Assembly (NCBI GenBank): GCA_018340375.1
Contig: JAFFJZ010000008.1
Span: forward strand, 4,464,001-4,528,000
From: Gonatopus flavifemur
Lineage: Eukaryota > Arthropoda > Insecta > Hymenoptera > Dryinidae
Length of the DNA: 64,000 nucleotides
Reading direction: 5' to 3'
Below the pieces are notes generated by a model, which was not told the origin of the DNA, made no database searches, and saw only the letters and a list, made by a program, of their open reading frames with translations. The position numbers and the translations under genes were made by a program. How positions within the stretch are numbered: position 1 is the stretch's first letter; the number at the start of each line of letters is the position of its first letter. Shown here one piece after another: positions 36,026 through 49,300 of this stretch.

Positions 36026-37966
36026 ATTGAACAGACTGAATTTCAGTCAAATTTTCAAGTAAGATGCAGCTACGTTCAGTCAGACTTTTTACAGTGTTTG
36101 AGATGATATTTTATTTCAAAGAATCAAGATAATCGTTCAAGGTATAATTCTTTAGCATTTCAATATCAACAAGTTTCAATTAATCTTTTGTAACTCTGAG
36201 TTCAAATAGAATATTTTTAAAGCAATGTTTTTGAAATGTTTTATCATCCATCCCTCTCAATAGTCTTATCTCTCAAGTACATGTTGCTGTATGTGACTTG
36301 AATAAGACTTGTCAAATCACATAGAAGACAAAACATATTCAATGACGCTGAATATCAATGAAAAAATTATAATAGGGTTAATTAATTGATTAATTAGGGG
36401 TCTAATACCAATAAATACAGTGATGAAGAATATATTTCCAATATTTTCTCAAATCTAAAAGCCTTGTTCAATCGAATATTGTTTCATTTGAGAATACTTT
36501 CAACTATTATAATATTTTCAACGACTTTGTAGATGATATAATGAATTTTCTTCTAATATTTATTGAATATATTATACTTTAGATTCAATATATCGATTCA
36601 GATAATATTCATTGAATTGAGAAATACATTATCAAATAAAATACTTATCTTCTCAAGTTAGTATGAAAACAACTGAGTAATCAGTCTCGCATCGATCTAA
36701 AAACATCGCCTTAAAATTTGTCCAATTATATTTCAGTGGAATATATTTGAACAATTGCTTCATTACAACGATTAGTTCGCATCATTCCGTATGACAATTT
36801 TAGAACATTACTTATAGAATAATTGAAATACTAAATTTTTACAATCATTCAATAAAATATATTATGATTATTGATCTCATTTTTTTTTAAACCATACTTT
36901 CAAGCTTTTATTTGCTATCAAAAAGTGTATAATTAATAAGACTTCATCACAAAATATTGATGAAAACGCTTGCATTCCAACTTTTCTTTCAAAAAGCTAT
37001 TCAACAAATATTTTTGTAATTTACAGAATTTCTTATTCATATATTAAAAAGTTCAAATTAATTTTTCAGTGCAATTATATGAAAGTTCAAGCAACATATT
37101 AGAACGAAGATGAGAGTGTTTCCGAAAATCGTTTTTGGCATCTTAAAAATTTGTCTGAGAAAGAAGAAAACCATTTTTTTTCAAATTTTATGAATGGATT
37201 TTGCAGATGTACTCATTTAAAATACAGAATTAATTATTCCGTCAGAAAAAATGTTAAAAATGTTAAAATGGTTAAGATTTTTTGTTCATAAAAACTCTTT
37301 TTATATAAAGTTTTTCGTGGTATGTTCAGGTTACATATTCAAGGAAATTAAATCACCTTGAATTCAAAACAAAAGTCATTATGATTCATCAAAAATGTTT
37401 TGAGTTATACTGCACGCCATGTGGGAACACAATTTTCAGAAATATTACCACATTCGTTGCAGTACCTTGCTTAAACTTCCTTACAACTGCACCAAAAAAT
37501 TAATTTGAATTCGTCAATACGTGAACAATGACCGCTAAAAATTGGAAAAATATATAATGAATAGTTCTTTTGAAAAAAAACAAAAAAAATTCAGAGAAAG
37601 TGTTTGTATTTAATGTTCCATACCAGGCTACACCCTTAATTATTCTCGTATCTCTTCGTTATTAGTATCTGTTCTCTTTTTCCGCCTACCAGTTTTATCA
37701 AAAAACATTTCAAGAGGAAGTTTGAAGTACTATCTCTTTTTTTGCATTCACAGCTATACTCGGCACAAAATTCTCTCACCCGCAGTTATTATTGTATTAC
37801 TCAATTCTAATGATAAAGGCAATGTTCGTGAAGAATCTTCAGTAATTATCATTTTTCATCCCGATATATTCATTTTTTTTATTCGATCAGTGGTGTATAA
37901 ATTTATACAGGAAGGACCGTTTCATATCACATGTAGGGCCGTTTACCCTGCATAGAGGGGTCACTG

Positions 37967-38350
37967 TCACGACGTGGACCACTCAGAGTTCATTGACTTC
38001 CTTAGCCGAGGAGGAAAAAGGAAAGAGAAGCCTCGACGCTGTCCAAGGACCGGTTCATCCACCCTGTCCACTTCGTTCCACCCTGTTACGCGGCTCATCG
38101 CCTGTTGTCCTGTTGCAGGGCCGGTATCAAACCCTTTGCGATTAATAAAAATCATGATGATAACGTCATTGATGTTTTTTAAATACACTCCTACAAAAGG
38201 ATCAGTTTTTCTCAAATCATTCTGATCCTCATAGAAATCGGTTGCAGACAAAACCACATCATTATTGTTTTCAGATTGAATGAATTCAGTTGAAGAATAC
38301 TGCTTCCTCATTTGAGGAAAGCTTTGTGATAGTTTCTGTTGACCAAACAA
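37967..38350 (-). CDS. Unrecognised 127-codon open frame, possible exon
   Basis: Outside the TAF5L-like gene this is tied for the longest open frame in the window. Its N-terminal two-thirds reads like ordinary protein (QKLSQSF, ATDFYEDQNDLRKTDPF); the rest is arginine-rich and CpG-rich. On the minus strand the frame is preceded by TTGTTTGGTCAACAG, which could be a splice acceptor, so the real exon may begin at AAACTATC near 38334. I recognise no domain. It may equally be an old transposon fragment or chance. Confidence 0.2.
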   Translation of the reverse strand: MFGQQKLSQSFPQMRKQYSSTEFIQSENNNDVVLSATDFYEDQNDLRKTDPFVGVYLKNINDVIIMIFINRKGFDTGPATGQQAMSRVTGWNEVDRVDEPVLGQRRGFSFLFPPRLRKSMNSEWSTS

Positions 38351-38530
38351 TTTTTATCTCTCATCGTAGATTGAGAGGATAGTGATTTCATATGAGTTTC
38401 AGTCTAATTCATCCGTAGCAATTGAATCGGGGAGGAAGTGTGATCAAGAATTGTGATTTTTGCAGACACGCGTATCTCATCTTCTGATTTTCCCATTCCT
38501 GTGGAGCTTGTGTAGTATATTTGAGGAATA

Positions 38531-38813
38531 CACTGAGAGAAAGGTCCCTAGCTGCAGCAACTAGAATTCAGTGATTCCAGCTAAATTTTAGCTGATGTGC
38601 ATAAAAGTTTACTTGTCTGAAATATGAATCAAACAATTCATTGAAGGGGAATCAAAAATGTAGCTGTGACAACTACACTTTATTTGGTTCAACTGGATTT
38701 TTATTTAGAGTGACTAGATTTCCTACATGGAAAAAAATGCTTAGCTGTATCAGCTAGATATTTCGCTGCAGTAGCTAAAATATAGCTGGTCCAGCTAAAC
38801 ATTTTTTTCCGCG
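38531..38813. mobile_element. CACTGAGAGAAAGG-ended element with AGCT-iterated core, TA duplication
   Basis: CACTGAGAGAAAGGTCCCTAG at the left and GCTAAACATTTTTTTCCGCG at the right are flanked by TA (38529-38530 and 38814-38815). Nine AGCT tetramers occur in 283 bp, mostly as TAGCTG or CAGCTA. No coding content. Confidence 0.65.
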
Positions 38814-38981
38814 TAGCTGTCTAATATTCAACCAAATCTTTACATATTAATTTCAGTTAAATTAATCAGCAGGTGGGAATAATTTTTCTTTAAATCGATA
38901 TTTGTAGTAATCTTTCGAGAGTCTGTACGTTAATAACACTCAATGGTCCCATCTGAGTTTTAGCGCCATTGGTGGTTGGAA

Positions 38982-39135
38982 ATATGATACGCTAAGAGCA
39001 AAAGTGGCACCCAAATTGTTGTCAAGCAAAAACAGAACAGGAACTTTCGAGAACAAGAATGGAACGTCAAAAGTTCCTGTTCTGTTTTTGCTTGACAACA
39101 ATTTGGGTGCCACTTTTGCTCTTAGCGTATCATAT
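38982..39135. repeat. Perfect 66-bp inverted repeat with 22-nt loop (foldback MITE)
   Basis: Positions 38982-39047 are, base for base, the reverse complement of 39070-39135. The 22-nt loop is GTTCCATTCTTGTTCTCG-like. The arm tips read ATATGATACGC, so insertion at TA with element tips TGATACGC is possible. Lack of any mismatch between arms implies recent formation or gene conversion. Confidence 0.85.
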
Positions 39136-39242
39136 GAACTGTGGGTGAAAAATAATTCTTGAGTTTTATTTTTAATAAAAACGCGGAATCTATGGACTAG
39201 TTAGCCAGGTTTTTGTTAGAAAAAGATTTCTCCGAAGGGAAG

Positions 39243-39481
39243 CACTGAGAGAAAAACTGGTTTATTCCTATAAGAACATATTGTCTTGTTCTAAGAAAAA
39301 CTTTTTTTCCTATCTCAAGATGTGTACCTGGGGTGAGAAAATTTTCCCCATATCACGATATATAGCTTCAGACTGAGTAACTGTTTTCTTCTTTTGAAGA
39401 AAGTTTTTTTGACTCAAAAAAATATCGGATTGGATTCGGTCAATCTAATATGTTCTTGGTTGAAGATTTTTTTTCTCAGTG
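39243..39481. mobile_element. CACTGAGAGAAAAAC ... TTTTTTTTCTCAGTG element
   Basis: Inverted CAC...GTG ends bound 239 bp. The interior (GGGGTGAGAAAATTTTCCCC, ATATAGCTTCAGACTGAGTAA, AAAATATCGGATTGG) is repeated in diverged form at 59500-59645, defining a dispersed family. The flanks (AG/AA) do not prove a duplication. Confidence 0.6.
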
Positions 39482-39520
39482 AATTCTGACTTGTGAGAAG
39501 AGGAATAAACTATGTTTCCG

Positions 39521-39771
39521 CACTGAGAAGAACGTAAGGGAAATGTGTAGCACAGTTCCCCATAATAATGGCAGTTTTAGGGCACATGAGCATTTTTCCT
39601 TTAATTATGGCAATCTTTACTTCATTTTGGTGAAGATAACTTTGCATCTGACACATAGTACTATAAGTTTTACAAAAATTACCACAAATTAGAGGAAAAA
39701 TGTTCATAAACGCTCATGTGTCCCAAAACTGCTATTATTATGGGGATCTCTGCCGCAAATTTTTCTCCGTG
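39521..39771. mobile_element. CACTGAGAAGAAC-ended MITE with ~90-bp inverted repeats
   Basis: CCATAATAATGGCAGTTTTAG then GGCACATGAGCATTTTTCC in the left arm is mirrored by GGAAAAATGTTCATAAACG, CTCATGTGTCCC and AAAACTGCTATTATTATGG. The right end is TTTTTCTCCGTG. The flanks are CG and TG, compatible with a decayed CG duplication. Confidence 0.7.
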
Positions 39772-40621
39772 TGTCTCAAGAATTTTCTACTGATCTTAAG
39801 AGGCTATACCAGTGTGAACGCTGAAAATTTATATGATTTTTTTTTAAATCTTCTTGAGAGAAAAGTATTCTATCAAATGTTTTGAAAGTTTGAGGATATA
39901 TTGACCTATGACTAAACTATGTTTTATAATTTTTTTGTACAAAAATATTAAAATGCGAGCAACTTATACGCTGCTTACGGAGGGGTGAAATAAAGATATT
40001 GCTCAACTGCTGCCATGATTCTGGTCGCTTGAGTGGCTGAAATAAAAAAAAAGCAAAAATCACATTAAAGTAAAGGGTATTCTTCGTGCAATGAACTTGA
40101 ATGTTTTAAAAATATCAAAATCTGACAAAATGTCAGAGTTTTGAAAAAAGGCTCTATTTTTTTGCTCACGAAATGGTCGTATTGCCAAATTGACAATTCT
40201 TATCCAATCACAAATACCCAAGCGACGGGGATCATGACAGCAGTGGAGGAACAATTTTTTCTCGAAAGCAGCGCATAAGTCGCTTGCATTTCAATATTTT
40301 TGTACAGGAAAATTATGCAACATAGATCCTGAAATTCTCAAAACATTCGATGAAATACTTTTCTCTCAAAAAAAATTCCACAAAATCATCTGAATTTTGA
40401 GCGTTCACCCTGGTGTAGCCCCTTAATGAAACCCTTCTCAATTGGATTGAATCGTTCACACCAAAATTTCGATAAAGAATATTCTATCGAGATCAATTAT
40501 TCTTGCTTCGGAACTTAATATGAATTAGAGGTTTTTTAATCCAATTATTTGAGAATATGTGAAAAATGACTTTGATGAAAAACACCTATCAAATCTTCCT
40601 ATGTCGAAATTGAAACTTAGC

Positions 40622-40790
40622 CATACTGGCGCAGTACCGTCGCCGGAGTTACGAATGCTGGAGAATTCAAACAACCATTAAAGGCCCAGTTCTTTCGACA
40701 GTACTGCTCCAGGATCAAAATAATAACATTTTACATGCAGTACCTGAGTTACAATACTACTCGTGCTAGTAACTTATGTGGGTCTTCATT
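40622..40790. repeat. CCAGTACTGG-family repeat (copy 1, diverged)
   Basis: TACTGGCGCAGTACCGTCGC, GCCGGAGTTAC, GACAGTACTGCTCCAGGATC and CAAAATAATAACATTTTACAT are collinear with 51470-51580. No termini or duplication visible. Confidence 0.4.
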
Positions 40791-40894
40791 TACGACACTG
40801 CACAATCCCGGTGATAATGTTTGAAGAAAAAATGTTGACTACGTGCAGATGAAGGTTTAAAACCTAGTTCTGGTAATTTCTGTTTAGTTAAATA

Positions 40895-41126
40895 CATTGA
40901 GAAAAAAAGCGTAAAAAGTACAATCTATATTAACAGATTCGAGATATCGCGGATCATAAAAAGTAATCACTCCACATTAGTTCAAGAGATTCATATTGAA
41001 ATAATACTTTTGTTCATTCAAATAGTAATTTATTGAACTAATGTTGAACGATTATCTCCTATGATCCACGATGTCTTCAAACTGTAGATGAAGATTGTAA
41101 TTTTTACGTTTGCTCTTCTCTCAGTG
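40895..41126. mobile_element. CATTGAGAAAAAAAGCG ... CTTCTCTCAGTG MITE, TA duplication
   Basis: The ends CATTGAGAAAAAAAGC and, inverted, CACTGAGAGAAGAGC are flanked by TA (40893-40894 and 41127-41128). The next inward blocks pair as well: GTAAAAAGTACAATC with GATTGTAATTTTTAC, and CGCGGATCATAAAAAG-like with CCTATGATCCACG. Confidence 0.7.
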
Positions 41127-41424
41127 TACTTTGGCATAGCCTTACGTTCATCAGATAGGCAATGTCCAGATTGGAATGTTTAAAAAATGTAAGAAAGGTT
41201 TTCTGAACATTCTTTCTAAATCTGAAGCGATAACAAGTATTGAGAATCAGTGAAGTTTCACTGAGAAACAATGCTGAGACTGATTCAACCAGTGAAAGAA
41301 TTAGCACTGATTGCCAGGGAAATTCCATTAATTCTCTGCACTTTTTATTGATCTGAATTTACGAGTTCCAAAAACATGCTGAAGACACATTTTGCTCTGG
41401 TATTAGCATGTGTTTGCGAGTATT

Positions 41425-41580
41425 CCCAGCCAGGAGAAATGATCAATTTGAATTCATAAATACCTTCCAAAGACCTCTTGAATAGACCTTGTTATGCGTT
41501 GAATTCAAAATAGAAACCTTTTGAATACCCGCAGAATTCATTATGAATTCTCAATATGAATTCCTTACTAGAATTCGAGG
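41425..41580. repeat. GAATTC-iterated repeat with CCCAGCCAGG left end
   Basis: It begins CCCAGCCAGGAGAAATGATC. Six GAATTC hexamers fall within 41449-41577. The right boundary is unclear because GAGGCCC-rich and GATATC-rich sequence follows directly. The layout parallels the AGATCT element at 5182. Confidence 0.45.
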
Positions 41581-42337
41581 CCCTCCTTCGCCTATTACCT
41601 GGCGATATCGAGGCAGACTATGCGTATCCCTGATATGCCCTGATATGGTCCAGTGAACTGTCTAATTTGTGGATATATTATATATATCACTTCAAAATTA
41701 TACAAAAATATTATTAAAAAAAATTTTTTTTCAATCAGTTTAAAAATGGCACCAAAGTTGGCCTCTTGAAAAGGATGTTGAGTTTTGGGTCTTTCCTTTA
41801 TCTGAGAGAAATTTTCAATCTGCCTAGAGAAAATGTTTATCTCAAATGGTTCAAGAGTTATAGCATTTTCAATGAAAAACAATTGTTGTATGTGTTATTT
41901 AAATGGGAAATTTCAAATACCTATCAACACCTTCTAAAATTCAGCTAAAAATCCTGCCAAACGGGGGAATTTTTTTCTCGTTGTATAGATCCATTTTAAC
42001 CCATAAATTCAATAGGTTTTTTTTTGGCTCGCCCTAATGCGTTGCAAAACGCCGTGAGCGACCCCCAAATCTCTTTTGAAAATTATGTAAAAAATATTGT
42101 CGCACTCTTCGATGATGTAGAAGAAAATTAGAGGGTCAGCCGTACAGAAAACTTGTTTGTTGACAACAAAACAATCGGGAAACACTTTTTATGTATAAAA
42201 TAAGAACCACCCTAATGTGTATGAAATTGGATTCATGCACGCACTTGAAACAAAACCTCCAACAAAAACATTGAAATTGATGCAGAAATTTTTAACAGTA
42301 CATATACGACTGCTGATGGTCTCATTTTTCTGATCTT

Positions 42338-42609
42338 CTCTCTAAAATTTTTAGAGTGAGATTTCATTCTTCAGCCAGCCAAAAGTGAGCCTGTCGAAAT
42401 TTTGAGTGGAATTTCCACTGTTTTAGAGTGATGTTCTAAGGTTTGAGGTTAGAAACTCACAGCCACTCAAATTCTAGAGTCAATTTTTCACTCTAAAAGA
42501 GTGAGGGTTCACTCGAAACGAGTGAAAATCCCACTCGAAGCGGACTGGCTCACTTCTGACACTCAGTGGAGTGAAACACGTGATTTTTCACTCTTTCAGA
42601 TTTAGAGAG
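42338..42609. mobile_element. CTCTCTAAAA-ended 272-bp element with ACTC/GAGT core
   Basis: CTCTCTAAAATTTTTAGAGTG at the left is mirrored by CACTCTTTCAGATTTAGAGAG. The core has CACTCTAAAAGAGTG and CACTCGAAACGAGTG. It is collinear in reverse with 58812-59083, which is also 272 bp. The flanks are TT/TT here, not TA. Confidence 0.65.
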
Positions 42610-43059
42610 TTTGATGCTTCATATCTCGGAAACTATCCATTCTTAGACTTTCAGCTGTGGATATTTTTGATTGGGACGTTCTGAAGTGAAGTGAGATCCC
42701 GCAATAAAAACACACACCTCCTCAATTCAACGCAAGGCAAAAACTGTTTGAATGAAGAAGAGGGTGCGTGTTCTTATTGCGGGGTCTCACTGTATATGAC
42801 ACTGCGAATTCGGTCAATTCAATAGCAACCAATTTTCCTCACAATTTGTGCGGGGTTTTCTTCTATTAATCTCGAAAAGGATGGTATATTTTAAAACAAG
42901 TGACTTTAAGAAGGGAAATATTTATGAACAAAGGCATGCTATTTATTAGGTCTTTCAGTTTTGGGATTTTGCCCAATATTGTCCGGTTTTGTTCCACATT
43001 TTCAACAGGATATTTTCAATTGATATTTGCCTACAAGTGTGATAAATACATCCTTCTGT

Positions 43060-43327
43060 AAACCTCGAAAATTTGCTTTGCTAATATGGCAAAACTTGTT
43101 GCTGAATTAACAAAAAATTTGCTATTACAGCAAAAATCTTGCTCTTTTAACAAGCGCTTGCCATTCAGCAATCCGGAATTGTGGATATACAGGCGACTAG
43201 ACAATTTTGCTGAATTAGCAAATATCTTGCTAAAATAGCAATATTTTTTGATGTAACAGCACTGTTTTGCTAATTTAGCAAAGCAAAATTTTTGGAATCG
43301 CTTTTTCAGCAAGAATTTTTCTCTGCG
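43060..43327. repeat. TTGCTAATTAGCAA-iterated element with TTTTTCTCTGCG right end
   Basis: TTTGCTAATTTAGCAAAG, TTGCTGAATTAGCAAAT, TTGCTAAAATAGCAAT and TTGCTATTACAGCAA recur across about 270 bp. The right end resembles the CACxGAGAAAAA terminus in reverse. The left boundary is not found. Confidence 0.45.
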
Positions 43328-43799
43328 AGTAATGTTTATTCTCGACTATCAATTTGGATAATATGTTATATTGTGAAAACGTCATTTCTGGACGTCTGTG
43401 TTCACCGTTATCAAGTCGAAGAGCAACGTTTTTGAACGTAAAAATAATGTACATGCGTTTATTAGGCAATGCTTACGACTCTGTTCTCCGGAGCCATTGG
43501 AATAATCAGCATAGATGAAAAAGAAAGTGAAAAATATTAGCAGATTTCATTAAAACCGTGTGGGCTTTTTTCAAAATCCCTCCTATGCCTGAATATACAA
43601 TGTAGAGATTTTGGGGACCTATAATTTTCGCGACAAACTTGAAACATCTCAGTTCTGCCCTGCACTTTTCTTCTTCCCTGCCGTATACCTGTTTTCCGTT
43701 CCGTGCCATCGAAGCGTAATTTACAGCCAGTCGAGGTGTAAGTAAATACATATATAAGAGGGTATGCGTGCGAGAAGGAAGACCATGAAGAAGCACAAC

Positions 43800-46196
43800 T
43801 TTAGCTCATTTCTTTTGCTTTATTGAAGACTATATAAAGCGCATTGAACTGATATTCAGTTTATCATGGGTGAGATCGAGCCGACTTACAATACCTCTGG
43901 AAGAAAGAGATGGAAGATATTGGAAAGGGAAGTTGCAATTTTCATGGTGGGTGAATTATTGGCCTGTCGGTTGACACTGTACAAATGAAATATAAATGGA
44001 AGATGAGGTTCAATTCCTCAGGCGAATACAACACGGCGACATCCTTCGAAGAGAAGGTCTTTTAGAAGGAACACTTTTCTGATAATTATAATGTATATCG
44101 CGTGTAAGGAGTTCTCAATATTTTTAAGTTAGTTTTTTTTTTTTTTTTTTTTTAAATGAAATAAAGTGAACGTATTGATTTTTGTACGAATATACCTCAA
44201 TCTTCTGCAATCCCAAAGCTATATATTCGCTTTATTAACTACGTGACAAATAAATTACACCCTGCGAAAAATTAATTAATTTCAATCCAGAATTCCAAAT
44301 TGCACTTTTTGAACACACACAAATAAAATGTCATTGCCAGCTTTCTCTGTACCGATATTTTCACTTTTCGACGTATTCGAACAAACACTTGAAAACAGTG
44401 AATCAAAACCGTACTCTTATTCACTAAGGAATCATTTAATGGAACATATTTTGGGTGGAGCCATCGATATGCAACTTGCATGAATCAAATAAACTATTCA
44501 TGCCAGTGTAGTAATTTAGAAGATAGGTGTACATTGAAACAAAATTTGAAACAATCTCTGAATATGAATACTATAAAGCAAATTTATCGCACGTACATGT
44601 ACATACTGATTACAAATTCTCATTTATAGCAACATGAAAGTTCAAGAAAATCGAAGAATGATGGAATATATACCCACAGACGTTGATTTTATATTATTGT
44701 TCAATTTGAAAAATCATCTTCTGTTAATTCTAAATAATCATATTAAATTGATGTTCGTCACACACAACACATCATTTTCTCGTAATTAGTATTTTGAATT
44801 CATGTCACTCTTATTATTCGACTTTTGAAATGAATTTGACATTTGTCGTCCCTACAAATGAAAAAAAGAAAGGAGAAATAACTGAGAGCACAAGCTTCAT
44901 TCAATTCATTACCACACTATTCTTATTGCCGAAATTCAGTATTGAAATACTAAACTGCATACTCAACTTACCGTTCTTTGAACGGATGTTATTTACAAAA
45001 CTCACGTCCTTGATGTATGAGAACTCATGCACGTGCAGAAAAAAACAATGAAATGTCATATCGCAATCCCGTCTACTCAATTTTATATCACATATTATAA
45101 AAAAAACATATTCATGACTGAGCAGCGTTTTTTGATTTTTTTGTGAAAAATTGATTCATTATTCGCTATCATAAGTCGTAAATTTCCAAGACTTTTTTAG
45201 CATTCAAAATCACACTGACGTTAAGAGTGTGAGAAAAAAGAAGAAAGAGAGAGGGATTTCTACTATTCTTGTGCACCGTGGCATTTTCTCTGGTTTATTT
45301 ATAGAACCAAGCGTGTCGCAGCAATGAAAAGTATGCAAGCACACGGTATTAGTGAACACCGAGAGTATATGTGTAATTATATGCATGACTATGTGTACAG
45401 CATACATTGCTCCCTGTCTGTCTGGCCTTTCTATTTTTCCTTTTTCCATTCATATCGAACAAAGATAAATCTTTCCATTTCTGAAAATTAAATTATAAAT
45501 ATTGTTTGAAAAGTTTATGGTGATAGTAGGAAAGTGATATGAAGTGTCTGTATGAATCATATTTCTTATTTCGTGGTGTACCAATGTCCCCTCATGACTC
45601 AATAATGTGAGTTGAACGTTTTAGGTGCAACAATTGACGCCATCTTGACCAAAACACTTCATTGTTTTTCCAAAAAAACTGCAGGCAAATGAAGCGTTTT
45701 GGTCAGAATTGAGTGAATTCCTCTAACGAATATCTAACAGATATCTAAAACGCAGATTCGTTTTCTGATTTCGATATTATGAGCATTTTTGAAAAATCAT
45801 TACAAATTGAATAATTGTTTGTAATCTTGTCCTCCTAAAATACCATCAGCAATAAGAAAATTTCTTGTAATATTGCATCAGGCCATAAAACGTACCAGAA
45901 CCATCTTGTGTTTGGTGAAATTACAAATTCGAATCAACACAAAATTTTGAGAATTATAAATGACGATTACTGACATTTCAATGAGCCAATTTGATGGCCC
46001 TTCTCAAATTTATCAAGTATCAGCAGGATGAAATTTCTGAGCATATAAAATTTTCAGAAATTGAGAGAACATCTTTGCTAGAATTGATGGTAAATTTAGA
46101 CCTGAACATATTTAAGAACTTGAAGCTCTATATTAGAATTCGTTCGTATCTAAAATTGAAAGATTCACAACTATGTTTTTCTTTTTAAATTTATTT
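43800..46196. other. Gene-free stretch with few repeats
   Basis: Contains a T homopolymer of about 21 bases near 44132. The frame at 44794-45051 is ordinary AT-rich open sequence with no family resemblance. Possibly intronic. Confidence 0.45.
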
Positions 46197-46345
46197 AAAT
46201 CAGGGACTGGAGTGTTATTCACTCACGTTACTCATTATATATAAAATGTATATAATAATATATATTATACACAAATTATATATTTATTATATAGATTTTA
46301 TATATAATGAGTAACGTAAGTGAATAGCACTCCAGTCCCTGATTT
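46197..46345. repeat. Near-perfect 149-bp palindromic MITE (AAATCAGGGACTGGAGTG ends)
   Basis: AAATCAGGGACTGGAGTG then TTATTCACTCACGTTACTC pairs with GAGTAACGTAAGTGAATA and CACTCCAGTCCCTGATTT with few mismatches. The centre is an AT-rich TATATAAT tract. A TSD is not evident. Confidence 0.7.
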
Positions 46346-49300
46346 GAATAAACATCTTTCTAAATGTTGAATTATTCATCGAAACGAATTGACGATTAAA
46401 CGTGAACGAAGAATCTGAATGACATAAAAAAATACGAATTTAATTAGGTCAAAATTAAGGTTTTATCTGTAGATGTAGAATTTTCAATATTGTTTCAATA
46501 AAGGACTCAAATCTCCACAATATGAACTAGCAACATAATAATCCCTTGATAGTCTTCAATATTATTCTTCCTTATTCAAAAAAATGCATGTAAGATGAAA
46601 ACCCTTAAGAATATTATAAAGAAAATACCAGATTATATATAAGAGGTATAATAAGAATGACTTTAGAACTTACATAATGAATCGTACTGTAATTTTGTTA
46701 ATCATGTTGCAAATTTTATTCAGTTTTCCTGGGATAATCTATAATCATCCACGTTCGAAGATAGAAACGATTTTATGATCCATCTGTGTATTAGAAAATA
46801 TCCTATGTTTTTTTCATAAATTATTCATTGAAGGTAATATTGTGTACCCTTTGTCGTGAAGTGTATTATCAAAGAAATGATTGTAAAAATTTACGATTGA
46901 AATTATGCAGAAATATACGTTCGGTAATGACAACTGCATAAAGATTAGATGATTGTACAAGCATTAAGAAAAAAGCAGGATAAAATTTAATTCATTGAAT
47001 TCATTGATTGAGGTATTGGGCTACTGCGGTGACTTAGGAATCAACGTGATTTGAATCGTTCAGACATTTATTTGTATGTATGTTAATAAAATTGTGTACC
47101 AGATTTAATGAAACAATAGAATATTAACTCTTAGACCACGAAGGTGGATCTTTCGCGCCAGGCGAAATCTCTTATATATAATTTTTTGAATTTTTTTACA
47201 CATCTTTTTGACATAGTGATTACGTGTTGGAAACGGACAACTCACTCTTCAAATTTATGGGTGCCTCAAAAACCTTCGACTCCCAAGGGTTCATAATCAG
47301 AGAAATTGTAAACAATCTCGTAAAGGTCCTTTGAATGTGAGGGGTTCAGCAATGTACTTCCCGAGAGAAAGAAAGTTTGAAATTATATATAATTTATACA
47401 TCATTCAATACAGTTTGCATATCAGTTTAATGTAATCACATAAATTTCATATATAATTCTGAAAATTTCTCCACAAAGGTTGATTCTGGTCAACCAATTG
47501 ATCTTAAACGAAGAAAACGAGTTTTTTCACAAAAAACTTTGCCAGTACTGGCTAAGACTTGAGCGAGTTTCTCTTTTTTCATTTTTCAAGGAAGAAGAAC
47601 ATCAATTAGCACATGGTTTCCTCGTTTGTGTCGAGGAAAAAACTCGAGAAGAATTATTTTTCACTCACTTCTTATCCCTCAAACAATGTCATTAAAGTTG
47701 ATTCGGGACTATTATGCTCTATTAACAATTAGAGGTTTTTAGTTTTTTTCTGATTTGTTATTCTAATGAATGAAAATACGTGATTGATCCATTCTTTTGA
47801 ATCTACAAGTTTGCCGGCAACAGTGTCATTATGGGTATTGCTATTCGGTAGTCAAATTCTAGGAGAGTTCCTGCTTTAGAAGACCTGAGAAGAGTTATTT
47901 ATTTAGAATTTTTTCGGATATGAAAAAAATAAGCAAAAGAACGATGGTTAGAACAAAAATGTCAATATATAGAAGTAAGATTACATTTAGAAATGAAATC
48001 TAGAAGCAGTAAGATTAAAAATTCTCTAGGGAGACAATTGATAAGAACGGAGGAAAACAAATAAAGCGCCAGGAGTAGGTGGCATAAGTGCGAACCTTAT
48101 CAAAGCCTCCAGTCTGTATGACTATTTTATTATTTTACTGTATTACTATTTGTAGTCCTTTTAATGCTGAAGCCAAATTTTCACCATTTCAAACAATTAA
48201 AATCTTTCACCTCCAAGCCGCTCTAATTAGATGAACTCTTTATTAGTGAAATCAGTGTGCCTTCTTTCGGTTCAACCAATGATGTGGTCGCCAAAGCTCT
48301 CGAATAGGCCGTTCTTGAGATATCTTCATTTCTCAAAGAATCTTCAAATAATTATAACTCTGACACTAAGATCCGGATCAACTTGGCCAAAGGAGAACTC
48401 AATTCCACATTCCGCAAAGAATCTAAGTTTTCGATAATGTCACGGCGTTTTGGATCACCCTGTATTCTTGTGAATTTCTCAATCATATCTTCAATTGACA
48501 AACCAACGGAGTGTACAATCATTTTGTCTTGAAATTCACCCAACTAAGATCGCTAAAACTTTTATCTCCAGTTAGTACAAGGTACCTTGATCTTACGAAA
48601 TAGACTTTGAAATGAGAAACGATGCAAAGATACTACATTTTCCGTAGCAAATCGAGATTCTCCATTTATAGAAATACAACCTACAGCTCTATTGGACAAT
48701 CGCTGAAAGTACCACATGTATTCATCACGTATAGCAAGAAATTTGAAAAAAGGATAAGATTTTTTCACAATCGTGCGTTGGATCACGTTTCTCCAGCTGC
48801 AACAGATTGATGATAAATTAATGAATCAGCGATTTACGTTGGTCAACCTTGCTCCTTGGTTGACGTGTTGCCTGTTTGTGCGATCGCCTTCCTGCATTCG
48901 CGTCCTCGATGAACAACGAGGAGTTCAGATAATCTCGTGGTGATAGTTCATAGCTATGATGATGATTACATGTCCGATCCTTCCATGTACAGCTCACGAA
49001 GAAAATGGTACAAAAAATTGGTCTGCATTTAAAGTGTAAAAATGCAAATGAATTCACGTAATTATCCCTCCCACCCGACAGAAAAATACGTATTTTGTGG
49101 TTAATTAATATTGATATCCATCATATTGTTGGTTAATTAAGAAAACGCTGAAGCAGGGAATGGCATAGTTGATGTGTTGCATAGATAAATTGCATAACAC
49201 GATTTCGAATTTTTTAAAGAATACTTGTACTGTGTTGGCTTTGATATTTAGTCAAAAATAATATTATGAGGTCAAGGATAGGCTGGCTGTTTGTTTCATC

